This document shows positions 8,366 through 15,212 of a stretch of 20,966 nt of DNA, in pieces. The translations under genes and the position numbers were made by a program. The notes beneath the pieces are model-generated. The model ran no database searches. It worked only from the letters and a program-made list of their open reading frames with translations, and was not told where the DNA came from. The stretch covers positions 1 through 20,966 of the forward strand of contig CAMPGG010000021.1 of the NCBI GenBank assembly GCA_946885335.1, written 5' to 3'. Source of the DNA: an uncultured Chitinophagaceae bacterium. GTDB lineage: Bacteria; Bacteroidota; Bacteroidia; Chitinophagales; Chitinophagaceae. Numbering within the stretch: the stretch's first letter is position 1; the number at the start of each line of letters is the position of its first letter.

Positions 8366-8620
8366 ATGATCTTTGCCAAAGTTAAATCCCCTGTATTTAT
8401 CGACACGGTAAAATTTGAATTACAGAACTGCAGTTCTCAATTTTCAGCCCAATTAATTGATGAGCATGGCAGCATCTGCAGCCAAATGGAAACCAGGCCT
8501 CCATTCGAAAAAGATGAGTTTGTGTGGAAAGGACTAAGTAGCCTTCCATATGGAGTTTATACTCTAGAGCTAAAACAGAATGGCGAGGAAATGAGATTAA
8601 GAATGGTTAAAAGAGTATAA
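8366..8620 (+). CDS. Small beta-rich protein resembling a free-standing T9SS C-terminal domain, function unknown
   Basis: I do not recognise a named family. The 84-residue product has no signal peptide. Alternating hydrophobic residues suggest a beta-sandwich (VFIDTVKFELQNC, FSAQLIDEHGSIC), and the end LPYGVYTLELKQNGEEMRLR followed by MVKRV closely resembles the closing strands of type A type IX secretion sorting domains (pattern GxYxL-x-NG-x(n)-VKR). Because it lacks an export signal and any cargo domain, it cannot be a normal T9SS substrate; the likeness may be only a shared fold. It lies opposite to the surrounding pheT-zapA-rny genes. Its TAA ends at 8620, immediately adjacent to the stop of the convergent coiled-coil gene at 8621. 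Protein-like composition and the tidy fit between neighbours argue that it is real. Confidence 0.65.
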   Translation: MIFAKVKSPVFIDTVKFELQNCSSQFSAQLIDEHGSICSQMETRPPFEKDEFVWKGLSSLPYGVYTLELKQNGEEMRLRMVKRV

Positions 8621-8908
8621 TCAACGACTGAGCAGGTTTATACATTTATCCACCTCCTTAATATATCCTGCAATTCTTTTTTCAAAGTCTTTTTTATCCT
8701 TATCATCCCAATTTCCGCTGCTGATTTTTAATACCTCTACCTGTTGTTGTAACTGTTCAATACTTGCCTGGTAACCCGCCACCTTTTGTTGCAATGCTTC
8801 CTTTTCAATTTGTAACCGGGCATTATCCTTTTTTAATCCTGCGTATTGCTTTATTAGCTGCTGAATTTTATTTTGAATATTCTTTATTTGAGTTTCAAGT
8901 GCAGACAT
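8621..8908 (-). CDS. Small coiled-coil protein encoded between pheT and zapA
   Basis: The 95-residue product (MSALETQIKNIQNKIQQLIK...) is predicted to be one continuous coiled coil through about residue 70, with leucine, isoleucine and valine at heptad spacing and glutamine/lysine-rich faces. It then has a short charged segment (NWDDKDKKDFEKRIAGYIKE) and the end VDKCINLLSR. No membrane segment or signal is seen. The frame also contains a TTG at 8917, but the ATG at 8908 gives the more likely start. The pheT stop is 24 bases upstream, so the two are probably co-transcribed. Size, coiled-coil nature and proximity to zapA recall ZapB, the coiled-coil partner of ZapA in Escherichia coli. I see no convincing sequence similarity, so a division role is an inference from context. 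Confidence 0.8.
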   Translation of the reverse strand: MSALETQIKNIQNKIQQLIKQYAGLKKDNARLQIEKEALQQKVAGYQASIEQLQQQVEVLKISSGNWDDKDKKDFEKRIAGYIKEVDKCINLLSR

Positions 8909-8932
8909 GTTAGGCAATTTAGGATAAGAAAC

Positions 8933-11356
8933 TTATTTCCTGATCTCGGCAGAAACCTCTTTTTCCAAAGTGCTGATTAATTTATTCATCCAACCATCTA
9001 TTTCCTTATCCGTCAATGTTTTTTCTTCATCAATAAATGTAAAATTGACAGCAAGCGATTTCTTACCTGCACCTATTTTTTCATTTTCAAAAACATCAAA
9101 CAAATGAAATGATTGTAGTTTGGATAAACGAAGTTTTTTGATACTGTTCTCAATATGCGCAAAAGGCAGGCCTGAATTTACTATCATTGCCAGGTCCCGC
9201 TGCATGGCCGGGAAACGGGATATCTCCCTGTATTTTATTTTTTGGTCTTTAACATGTTCCATCAACAGGTCCCAGTTAATATCCAGGTAAACCACAGGCT
9301 GTTTTATTTCAAACCGGGCCAGTTTAATCTTTGCAACATTACCAAGCCGCAGCACTTCCTGCCTGTTAATTAATCCCTTTAAAACTGGTCCCTGGTCAGA
9401 TTCATGCGTTTCAAAATGATCTATCCTGGCGCCGGTCATTTGCATAATTTTTTCAGACATACCTTTTAAGAAATAAAAATCTGCAGGAGTTTGTTTCTGA
9501 CGCCAATCTGAACTATGCAGGAAACCTGTACACATTAATAACAGGTGTTCTGTTTCTTTATACTTCCCGGTAGATTCGGTTGAATAAGTTTTACCAAATT
9601 CAAAAAGCAGCAGGTTTTCATTTTTCCGGTTTAAATTATATGCTACTGTTTCCAGTGCTGTTTCCAATAAAGTTAACCGCATAACATTCAGTTCTTCACT
9701 TAAGTTATTCAACATTTTAACGGAAACTGATAGTTGTTCTGCTGTATAATAGGCCGAGTTAGTTATCGAATTTGTTATAACCTGGTGAAAACCGGAACCA
9801 GCTAAATAATCAGAAACTTTTTCCCTGAACTTTTCAGTTATATAATTTTCTTCAAGCGAAGGCGTAATGGTGACCTGCCCATCAATATCTACATTATCTA
9901 ATCCATCAATCCTTAAAATTTCTTCAACCAGATCTGCCGGTAAAGTTATATCTGGTTTATGATAAGGGGCTGCTACCCATATTTCATCAATTCTTTCTTT
10001 TATGATGTCGAAACCAAGGCTATGCAAAATATTTTTAACCGCATCCGGGTGGTAACTTTTACCACTTAGTTTTTTCAGGTAATGATATTTTAATCCTATC
10101 TCTGTTTTAGGAATTGGTTTTGGATAAACGTCAATAATTGCAGAAGAAATTTCCCCACCGGCAATTTCTTTTACCAGCAATGCAGCTCTTTTTAAAACGT
10201 TGACCGTATTTGAAATATCAATCCCTTTTTCAAAACGGGTAGCCGCATCTGTACGAAGTGAATGCCTGAATGAAGTTCTGCGAATGGAAACCGGGTTAAA
10301 AAAGGCACTTTCAATAAAAATATTTTTAGTGGTTTCAGTAACACCTGAATGCAAACCACCAAAAACACCGGCAATACACATCGGTTCCTGGCTATTGCAG
10401 ATCATCAGGTCATTACCAGAAAGTTTTCTTTCTTTTTCATCCAGGGTAATGAAAGTTGTCCCTTCCGGGAGATTTTTTACAATTACCTTATCGCCTGTTA
10501 TTTTATCCGCATCAAAAGCATGTAAGGGTTGTCCCGTTTCATGCTGAATAAAATTGGTAATATCAACAATATTGTTCAATGGCCTGATCCCAATTGATTT
10601 TAATCGTTGTTGCAACCAGGCGGGAGATGCGCCGATTTTTACATTATTTATACTGATTCCGCTGTACCTGGCACAGGCATCATTGTTTTCTATTGTAACT
10701 GTAAATGTTTTAGTTGTATTATCAGGTTTAAAATTGTTTTTATAGGGCCACTTTACTTTGTATTCTCTTTTTTCATGAAAACTCAGATAGGCACAAACAT
10801 CCCTCGCTACGCCCAAATGACTCATTGCATCCATACGGTTTGGTGTAATGCCAATCTCAAATATCCAATCTTCGTAGGGACTAAAGTAGTCTGGTGCAGG
10901 AGTACCAGGTTTTGCATCTGCAGGTAATACCAAAATGCCTTCATGCGAATCACCCATTCCTATTTCATCTTCTGCGCAAATCATTCCAAAACTTTCTTCA
11001 CCCCTGATTTTCGCAACCTTCATGGTGATTGGATCACCTTGCACTGGGAAGATGGTCGTGCCAACCGGGGCCACAACAACTTTTTGCCCGGCAGCAACAT
11101 TCGGGGCACCGCAAACAATCTGCAAAGGTTCAGTGCCGCCGGTATTTACTTTGGTCAATGTTAATTTATCTGCATTGGGATGAGATTTTGTTTCAAGCAC
11201 TTCTCCAATGATCAAACCTTTTAATCCACCCCTGAATTCTTCATATTTTTCAAGGCTTTCAACTTCAAGTCCGATGGAGGTTAATATTTTACTTAACCTT
11301 TCAACTTCTATTTTTACTGGTAAATATTCGCTCAGCCAATTGTATGAAATCGTCAT
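8933..11356 (-). CDS. pheT: Phenylalanine-tRNA ligase beta subunit
   Basis: PheT pairs with PheS in the alpha2-beta2 enzyme that charges tRNA(Phe). The 807 residues cover the full bacterial beta subunit. An N-terminal segment, MTISYNWLSEYLPV, is followed by an EMAP-like tRNA-binding domain (about 40-155: GLIIGEVLETKSHPNADKL, IVCGAPNV). The B3/B4 editing domain follows (about 210-400: RYSGISINNVKIGASPAWLQ, NNIVDITNF). Then come the B5 domain (about 405-480) and the catalytic-like core. At the C-terminus is the ferredoxin-fold anticodon-binding domain (about 712-807, SRFPAMQRDLAMIVNSGLPF). pheS is not adjacent, as is usual in Bacteroidota. A TATCTTTG box lies just upstream of the ATG, making pheT the probable first gene of the pheT / coiled-coil transcript. 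Confidence 0.97.
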   Translation of the reverse strand: MTISYNWLSEYLPVKIEVERLSKILTSIGLEVESLEKYEEFRGGLKGLIIGEVLETKSHPNADKLTLTKVNTGGTEPLQIVCGAPNVAAGQKVVVAPVGTTIFPVQGDPITMKVAKIRGEESFGMICAEDEIGMGDSHEGILVLPADAKPGTPAPDYFSPYEDWIFEIGITPNRMDAMSHLGVARDVCAYLSFHEKREYKVKWPYKNNFKPDNTTKTFTVTIENNDACARYSGISINNVKIGASPAWLQQRLKSIGIRPLNNIVDITNFIQHETGQPLHAFDADKITGDKVIVKNLPEGTTFITLDEKERKLSGNDLMICNSQEPMCIAGVFGGLHSGVTETTKNIFIESAFFNPVSIRRTSFRHSLRTDAATRFEKGIDISNTVNVLKRAALLVKEIAGGEISSAIIDVYPKPIPKTEIGLKYHYLKKLSGKSYHPDAVKNILHSLGFDIIKERIDEIWVAAPYHKPDITLPADLVEEILRIDGLDNVDIDGQVTITPSLEENYITEKFREKVSDYLAGSGFHQVITNSITNSAYYTAEQLSVSVKMLNNLSEELNVMRLTLLETALETVAYNLNRKNENLLLFEFGKTYSTESTGKYKETEHLLLMCTGFLHSSDWRQKQTPADFYFLKGMSEKIMQMTGARIDHFETHESDQGPVLKGLINRQEVLRLGNVAKIKLARFEIKQPVVYLDINWDLLMEHVKDQKIKYREISRFPAMQRDLAMIVNSGLPFAHIENSIKKLRLSKLQSFHLFDVFENEKIGAGKKSLAVNFTFIDEEKTLTDKEIDGWMNKLISTLEKEVSAEIRK

Positions 11357-11776
11357 ATTTTATTTCTTAGGATGGCAAAGATAATGTTTGAAAGGGCAGT
11401 TTTTTCCCAACATTAAATTTGGGTAACTGTAAACACATTAAGCAATTAAGCCCGGAACAACTTAATTAACTGGATTTTTTGTGCTGTATAATAAATCATT
11501 ATTATTTGATTTTCAAAATGTTGAATTCATTCCTCAAACTTAACAGTGCTCATACGGGTAAGCTGATATTTTTAAGCAGAACAAATAGGATGGCATAAGA
11601 TTTAAAAGAATAAGCTTGTTATAATAATTTGGAAACTGGTAATTTTTTAATCACGATTGCAACCATAAATAACTATTATTAATAGCGTTCAGATATAACG
11701 ATAACGGATACCTGAATTTTATAAATAATAGTTAATGAAAAAATTACCTGGTTCTGTAAACTTTAAATTTTATATC
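11357..11776. other. Intergenic region between divergent pheT and the disordered-protein gene
   Basis: About 420 AT-rich bases. It holds the likely pheT promoter at its left edge and, at its right edge, an 11-bp inverted repeat (TAACTATTATT at 11670-11680, AATAATAGTTA at 11724-11734). A 15-base string, GATGGCATAAGATTT (11589-11603), recurs at 13708-13722 upstream of another plus-strand gene. I see no tRNA, convincing small-RNA structure or protein-like frame in the rest. Confidence 0.6.
11376..11383 (-). promoter_or_regulatory. Probable -7 promoter element for pheT
   Basis: The minus strand reads TATCTTTG, an exact match to TAnnTTTG, 19 bases before the pheT ATG. No TTTG occurs 19-20 bases upstream of it, so the -33 element is weak or absent. 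The implied leader would be very short. Confidence 0.4.
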
Positions 11777-12079
11777 ATGGCAGACAACACAAGAGATCTG
11801 GGTAGAGATCAAAAAGATCAAAGAAACCAGGGTCAGGGAAAAGAGAATCAGCAGACTAGTAATCAACGTGAGGGCCAGCAAAGAAGTGGCTCTATGGACA
11901 GCGACAATCTTGAACAAACTTCTGACAGCAGCAGACAACAAGGTTCAGACAGAAGCGGACAGCAAGGAAGAAACCAGGGAATGGAAAATGATCCCAACAG
12001 AAGTGGAAGTTCTCAAAACACTGGTAGCAGCAGCAGTCAGCGTTCAGGTCGCAGTAGCGAAAGCGGAGATACACTATAA
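11777..12079 (+). CDS. Gln/Ser/Gly/Arg-rich disordered small protein, function unknown
   Basis: The 100-residue product starts MADNTRDLGRDQKDQRNQ and consists almost wholly of Gln, Ser, Gly, Arg, Asp and Asn, with no aromatic residue, cysteine or hydrophobic stretch. It is predicted to be disordered and very soluble, like small stress-associated hydrophilic proteins, but I cannot place it in a named family. The frame is also open from an ATG at 11735, adding 14 residues (MKKLPGSVNFKFYI). I prefer 11777 because the hydrophobic prefix is out of character and the composition changes exactly at MADN. A strong hairpin terminator follows 21 bases after the stop, which supports real expression. The upstream inverted repeat at 11670-11734 would lie in the leader. 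Confidence 0.7.
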   Translation: MADNTRDLGRDQKDQRNQGQGKENQQTSNQREGQQRSGSMDSDNLEQTSDSSRQQGSDRSGQQGRNQGMENDPNRSGSSQNTGSSSSQRSGRSSESGDTL

Positions 12080-12100
12080 ACCCCGGTTTTAAAGTATCGG

Positions 12101-12152
12101 AAAATAATCTTTATGATGCGGTAAGCCGTTTTCATAAAGATTATTTTTTTTT
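12101..12152 (+). terminator. Strong hairpin terminator, 16-bp perfect stem
   Basis: AAAATAATCTTTATGA (12101-12116) pairs without mismatch with 12132-12147. The 15-base loop contains a further small CGG/CCG stem, and the hairpin ends in a T run to 12152. It terminates the small disordered-protein gene and lies 30 bases before the M23 lipoprotein gene, insulating the two. The stem's 5' A run means it may also work on the minus strand. Confidence 0.85.
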
Positions 12153-12182
12153 AGATTTCTGTACATCTATAAATCAAACAAA

Positions 12183-13463
12183 ATGAAAAGCATTCAATTA
12201 CTTATTTTTTTTGGTTTGAATGTTTTGATCGGGTGCCGGTCGACAGGCCTGGAACTTTTTGGAAATAAATCACCTCATGAAAAATATGCACAAAAAATAA
12301 AAGATGCCGGATTGCAGGAAACGGCTTTAGGCAAAGCCTGGTTTGCAATGTCAGATTATATCCTGCAACAACCCGTCCCTATAGTATTGCCTTACCGCGA
12401 GGCAGGTTATTTTCCCGGCGAAAAAGCCATGGCAACTGCTTATCATTTTGATGCAAAAAGAGGGGAGGTGATCTCTTTTATTTTAGAAAAGCAACCGGCC
12501 AGTGATTTTGAAATTTTCATGGATCTGTGGCAATATTCACAGGATAGCATAACCGAAAAAATAACTCATGCTGATTCAACCCGGTTTAAATATGAAGTTG
12601 AAAATGATGGCCGGTATATTTTACGGTTACAACCCGAATTGTTGAAAAGCGGTAACTATACCCTTACTATTTCATCAGGTCCGTCCTTAGCCTTTCCACT
12701 ACCCGGGAAAGAATCCATTCAAAGTTTTTGGGGTGCATCCCGTGATGGCGGAACCCGATCACATGAAGGGGTTGATATTTTTGCAGAAAGAGGCTCTCCA
12801 GTAATTGCAGCTGCAGATGGACATGTTAACAGGGTTGGTCTGAATAATTTGGGTGGTAAAATCATCTTCCTTAGACCGAAAGGCAGGAATATGAGTTTGT
12901 ATTATGCACACCTGGATTCTCAATTGGTTCAAATGGGTGAATCCGTAAAACAAGGAGATACAATTGGGTTGGTTGGTAATACGGGTAATGCTGTAACAAC
13001 TGCACCTCACCTGCATTTCGGTATTTATGCCACAGGTGGCGCTATTGATCCATTGCCTTTTATAAAAAAGAATAATAAGCAGCCTGCCGCTATAAATTTG
13101 TCAACAAATATGTTGGGCCAATATGCCAGGACAAATCAAGCAATCCACACCAATACACAAAACGGGTCAGTAAAAATTCCACCCAACACACATGTTTATA
13201 TCCAGGCAACTGCTGGTAATTCATTCAAAATACATTTACCCGATTCTTCAACATTATTTATTCCGGGTAAACAGGTAGTTGAACTGGAAACATTGCGCAG
13301 ATTATTAATAAAAGAAGAAACTATTATTTATCATCAACCACATGAAAAAGCCCTCCAAATAGGAACCGTTTCAAGTGGTGATGAAGTAGCTATAAAAGCA
13401 AATTTTGATAATTACTATTATATCTCTCACACCAACGGATTGGAGGGCTGGTTGAAACAATAA
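12183..13463 (+). CDS. Lipoprotein M23 peptidase (LytM-type murein endopeptidase)
   Basis: The 426-residue product is a predicted lipoprotein: hydrophobic segment then the lipobox LIGC with Cys18. Residues about 80-165 look like a small beta-sandwich of the pre-peptidase C-terminal type (FILEKQPASDFEIFMDLWQ, NDGRYILRLQPE, SGNYTLTI). The M23 domain spans about 180-295 with the zinc ligands His194 and Asp198 (SHEGVDIF) and His278 in HLHFG (276-280), plus catalytic His243 in YYAHLD. All key residues are present, so it should be an active peptide-crosslink endopeptidase rather than a degenerate activator. The C-terminal 120 residues end YYYISHTNGLEGWLKQ, like an SH3-type domain, which may bind the wall. 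It is probably monocistronic, following the terminator at 12101-12152. Substrate bond is unknown. Confidence 0.93.
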   Translation: MKSIQLLIFFGLNVLIGCRSTGLELFGNKSPHEKYAQKIKDAGLQETALGKAWFAMSDYILQQPVPIVLPYREAGYFPGEKAMATAYHFDAKRGEVISFILEKQPASDFEIFMDLWQYSQDSITEKITHADSTRFKYEVENDGRYILRLQPELLKSGNYTLTISSGPSLAFPLPGKESIQSFWGASRDGGTRSHEGVDIFAERGSPVIAAADGHVNRVGLNNLGGKIIFLRPKGRNMSLYYAHLDSQLVQMGESVKQGDTIGLVGNTGNAVTTAPHLHFGIYATGGAIDPLPFIKKNNKQPAAINLSTNMLGQYARTNQAIHTNTQNGSVKIPPNTHVYIQATAGNSFKIHLPDSSTLFIPGKQVVELETLRRLLIKEETIIYHQPHEKALQIGTVSSGDEVAIKANFDNYYYISHTNGLEGWLKQ

Positions 13464-13488
13464 AATTTAGGGTACTTGTTTACGTTAG

Positions 13489-13677
13489 TTATAATATCAA
13501 AAAAGGTTTATCCGGCCGCTTCAATGACCGGTTAACTGTTCTTTGTGTATTGTTGCTTTTATTGCTGTTTCTTGCCGGAGTCATCTGCTCCTTTTGTGTG
13601 CGAACCTCAGTGGTATTTTTACCGGGAGATTCTTTTTTCGTAGGTGTTTTTCTGGTAGTCATGTCATTGTTTTTCAA
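13489..13677 (-). CDS. Small basic Lys/Thr/Asn-rich protein, hypothetical
   Basis: The 62-residue frame (MKNNDMTTRKTPTKKESPGK...) is strongly basic and polar, without hydrophobic segments until the last residues (KPFLIL), and is likely disordered. I recognise no family. It fills most of the 267-base gap between two plus-strand genes and runs opposite to them. The start may be Met6 (MTTRKTPTKK), giving 57 residues. Support is limited to its length, the lack of any other explanation for the gap, and the presence of similar low-complexity small proteins nearby. No clear terminator or promoter belongs to it. It could be a chance frame. Confidence 0.4.
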   Translation of the reverse strand: MKNNDMTTRKTPTKKESPGKNTTEVRTQKEQMTPARNSNKSNNTQRTVNRSLKRPDKPFLIL

Positions 13678-13696
13678 AAGTTTACATCTATTTTTA
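13666..13696 (+). promoter_or_regulatory. Possible promoter of the acidic-protein gene
   Basis: ATTG (13666-13669), a spacer of exactly 19 bases, then TATTTTTA (13689-13696) resembles the Bacteroidota pair TTTG-N19-TAnnTTTG with one mismatch in each box. Transcription would begin near 13700, so the hairpin at 13694-13717 would sit at the extreme 5' end of the message. Confidence 0.35.
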
Positions 13697-13717
13697 TGCC
13701 ACCATCAGATGGCATAA
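13694..13717 (+). repeat. Inverted repeat in the leader of the acidic-protein gene
   Basis: TTATGCCA and TGGCATAA form a perfect 8-bp stem around the loop CCATCAGA. It ends 13 bases before the ATG at 13731 and 28 before the ATG at 13746. There is no T run after it, so a terminator is unlikely; a 5' stabilising hairpin or an operator are options. Confidence 0.5.
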
Positions 13718-13730
13718 GATTTTCATAAAT

Positions 13731-14141
13731 ATGAAAAAAACGATCATGTCAAATTTACCAACTAAATCTCAGATCTACACTGACCCCAATCATGACTTTA
13801 ATCCTGATTATAAAGCTGCTGGGTCTGGCAAACAAACCCCTTTTGAAGGATCAAAAGATCTCTTGGTTGATGAAGAATGGAGTACTGTAAAAAAGGAGGG
13901 ATTTTTAGGTGAAAAGGCGGAACAATACATCAGGGACTCAGCAAATATAGAAGGTTTGCCTGGTGATGATGATGATGACCTTGATGATGAAGAAGATGAT
14001 GAAATAGACCTTGACGAAGAATTAGAAATTGAAACAGATGAGGTTGATGTGGAATCTATCGAAATAGATGATGAGGATCCGGATGATTTATTAGAAGATG
14101 ATGACGATGACGATCTTGATGACGATGATGATATCCTTTAA
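13731..14141 (+). CDS. Highly acidic protein with Asp/Glu-rich C-terminal half, function unknown
   Basis: The 136-residue product has two parts. Residues 1-80 have mixed composition (TKSQIYTDPNHDFNPDYKAA, GSKDLLVDEEWSTVKKEGFL, GEKAEQYIRDSANIEGLPGD) and could hold a short fold. Residues about 81-136 are nearly all Asp and Glu with spaced Leu, Ile and Val, ending DDDDDDLDDDDDIL. There is no signal peptide or cysteine. I recognise no family; possible roles for such acidic tails include binding cations or basic proteins, but none is shown here. The start may be Met6 (13746, MSNLPTK), since the first five residues are not distinctive. It follows a promoter-like pair and a leader hairpin and is followed by another large hairpin, so it is probably transcribed alone. 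Confidence 0.75.
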   Translation: MKKTIMSNLPTKSQIYTDPNHDFNPDYKAAGSGKQTPFEGSKDLLVDEEWSTVKKEGFLGEKAEQYIRDSANIEGLPGDDDDDLDDEEDDEIDLDEELEIETDEVDVESIEIDDEDPDDLLEDDDDDDLDDDDDIL

Positions 14142-14183
14142 TTGCAATTGCTTTTGCGTTTTTTAATAATTTGTAAATAAAAC

Positions 14184-14210
14184 TCCACAATATTAAAATT
14201 TAATTGTGGA
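14184..14210 (+). repeat. Inverted repeat downstream of the acidic-protein gene
   Basis: TCCACAAT (14184-14191) and ATTGTGGA (14203-14210) form an 8-bp stem with an 11-base AT-only loop. No T run follows, so it is a weak terminator candidate. It lies 43 bases after the stop. Confidence 0.4.
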
Positions 14211-14255
14211 TGGATTGGTTATAATCACTGAGCTGTTAAACTGATTTATTTTATG

Positions 14256-14292
14256 ACCCGGAAAGTTCAAATACAATTTGAACCCTCCGGGT
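14256..14292 (+). terminator. Large two-part hairpin, probable terminator
   Basis: A 7-bp outer stem (ACCCGGA / TCCGGGT) and an 8-bp inner stem (GTTCAAAT / ATTTGAAC) are separated by a 2x2 internal loop and closed by the triloop ACA. Only a weak T-rich stretch (TTTATATTTG) follows, so termination is likely but not certain; it may instead shape the leader of the downstream amidase gene. Confidence 0.55.
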
Positions 14293-14293
14293 T

Positions 14294-14301
14294 TATATTT
14301 G
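14294..14301 (+). promoter_or_regulatory. Possible -7 promoter element for the amidase gene
   Basis: TATATTTG matches TAnnTTTG exactly and lies 19 bases before the amidase ATG at 14321. No TTTG occurs at the expected -33 distance; the upstream hairpin occupies that space. Confidence 0.35.
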
Positions 14302-14320
14302 TCATTTATACCTCCAAACC

Positions 14321-15151
14321 ATGTTTATGATGAACAAGAATGTTCGCTTTGTTTTTGCCACCACTTTTATTTTTATATTGATTGCATGTAGCCGGCAGCC
14401 CTACCATACTACGAATAAGGAATATAAAAAACAAGCTAAAGAATTAACCAGGCAACTTCAAAAGTTACCTGCATTGGATTCAGTCTTTCCTGCTGCCTGG
14501 CCTGTTGGCACCGTTAATTTTAATCTTCGCAAACCTAATTTTGTGATCATTCACCATACCGCTCAAAACTCCTGCGATCAAACTTTAAAAACATTTACAA
14601 ATAAAGCTACCCAGGTAAGTTCTCATTATGTTATTTGTAAAGATGGAACGCTTCATCAAATGTTGAATGATTACCTGCGTGCATGGCATGGAGGTGTGGC
14701 TCGCTGGGGTAGTTTAACCGATATTAATTCCGCAAGTATTGGGATTGAAATTGATAATAATGGATTTGAAGCTTTTACAGAGCAACAACTGGCCAGTCTT
14801 TTATACTTATTGGGAAAACTAAAAAAAGAGTATAATATTCCAGCTGCCAATTTTATAGGGCACTCCGATATTGCTCCGAAGCGTAAGGTGGATCCGAATG
14901 TACATTTTCCCTGGAAAAGATTAGCCGAAAATGGATTTGGTATTTGGTACGATGAAAATGCAGATGTCACCGTACCGGCTGATTTTAATAACATGCAGGC
15001 CTTGCGATTAATTGGCTATGATGTACGGGATAGTTCCGCAGCTATTATGGCATTTAAAAGACGTTTTTTATCGGTTGATAAAGACAGCCTGATTTCACCA
15101 TCCGATCAGAAAGTACTGTGGCAACTCGCTCAAAAAAGCTTACAGAATTAA
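14321..15151 (+). CDS. Lipoprotein N-acetylmuramoyl-L-alanine amidase, AmiD-like (Amidase_2)
   Basis: The enzyme would cleave the bond between MurNAc and L-alanine in peptidoglycan or its fragments. The 276-residue product has a lipoprotein signal ending in LIAC (Cys23). The Amidase_2 domain (about 70-200) contains FVIIHHTA with zinc ligand His78, AWHGG, SIGIEIDNNG, and HSDIAPKRKVDPN with zinc ligands His181 and Asp191 and catalytic Lys189. The C-terminal region (about 220-276: MQALRLIGYDV, AAIMAFKRRF) resembles a peptidoglycan-binding domain of type 1. This is the architecture of Escherichia coli AmiD, an outer-membrane lipoprotein. Start codons are possible at 14321, 14327 and 14330 (MFMMNKN); the signal peptide works with any. 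The DUF4142 gene follows 61 bases later and may be co-transcribed. Confidence 0.93.
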   Translation: MFMMNKNVRFVFATTFIFILIACSRQPYHTTNKEYKKQAKELTRQLQKLPALDSVFPAAWPVGTVNFNLRKPNFVIIHHTAQNSCDQTLKTFTNKATQVSSHYVICKDGTLHQMLNDYLRAWHGGVARWGSLTDINSASIGIEIDNNGFEAFTEQQLASLLYLLGKLKKEYNIPAANFIGHSDIAPKRKVDPNVHFPWKRLAENGFGIWYDENADVTVPADFNNMQALRLIGYDVRDSSAAIMAFKRRFLSVDKDSLISPSDQKVLWQLAQKSLQN

Positions 15152-15212
15152 AAAATATAAATTGTAAGTATATTATTATTTAAGTCATGTCTTTTGTTTT
15201 TAATCGACCATT

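Noticed and set aside
8642..8653. Another DnaA-box-like TTATCCACC at about 8646
   Set aside because: It lies inside the coiled-coil coding sequence, is isolated and has a mismatch.
8909..8917. TTG start at 8917 for the coiled-coil gene
   Set aside because: An ATG three codons later (8908) gives a typical start (MSAL); the extra residues add nothing recognisable.
10192..11211. Several open frames in other phases over pheT
   Set aside because: pheT is a full-length, well-matched gene; the other frames are shadows with no family features.
13711..13726. Sigma-54-type promoter (TGGCA...TTTCA) upstream of the acidic gene
   Set aside because: The essential GC of the -12 element is absent here and in the other copy of the string at 11589.
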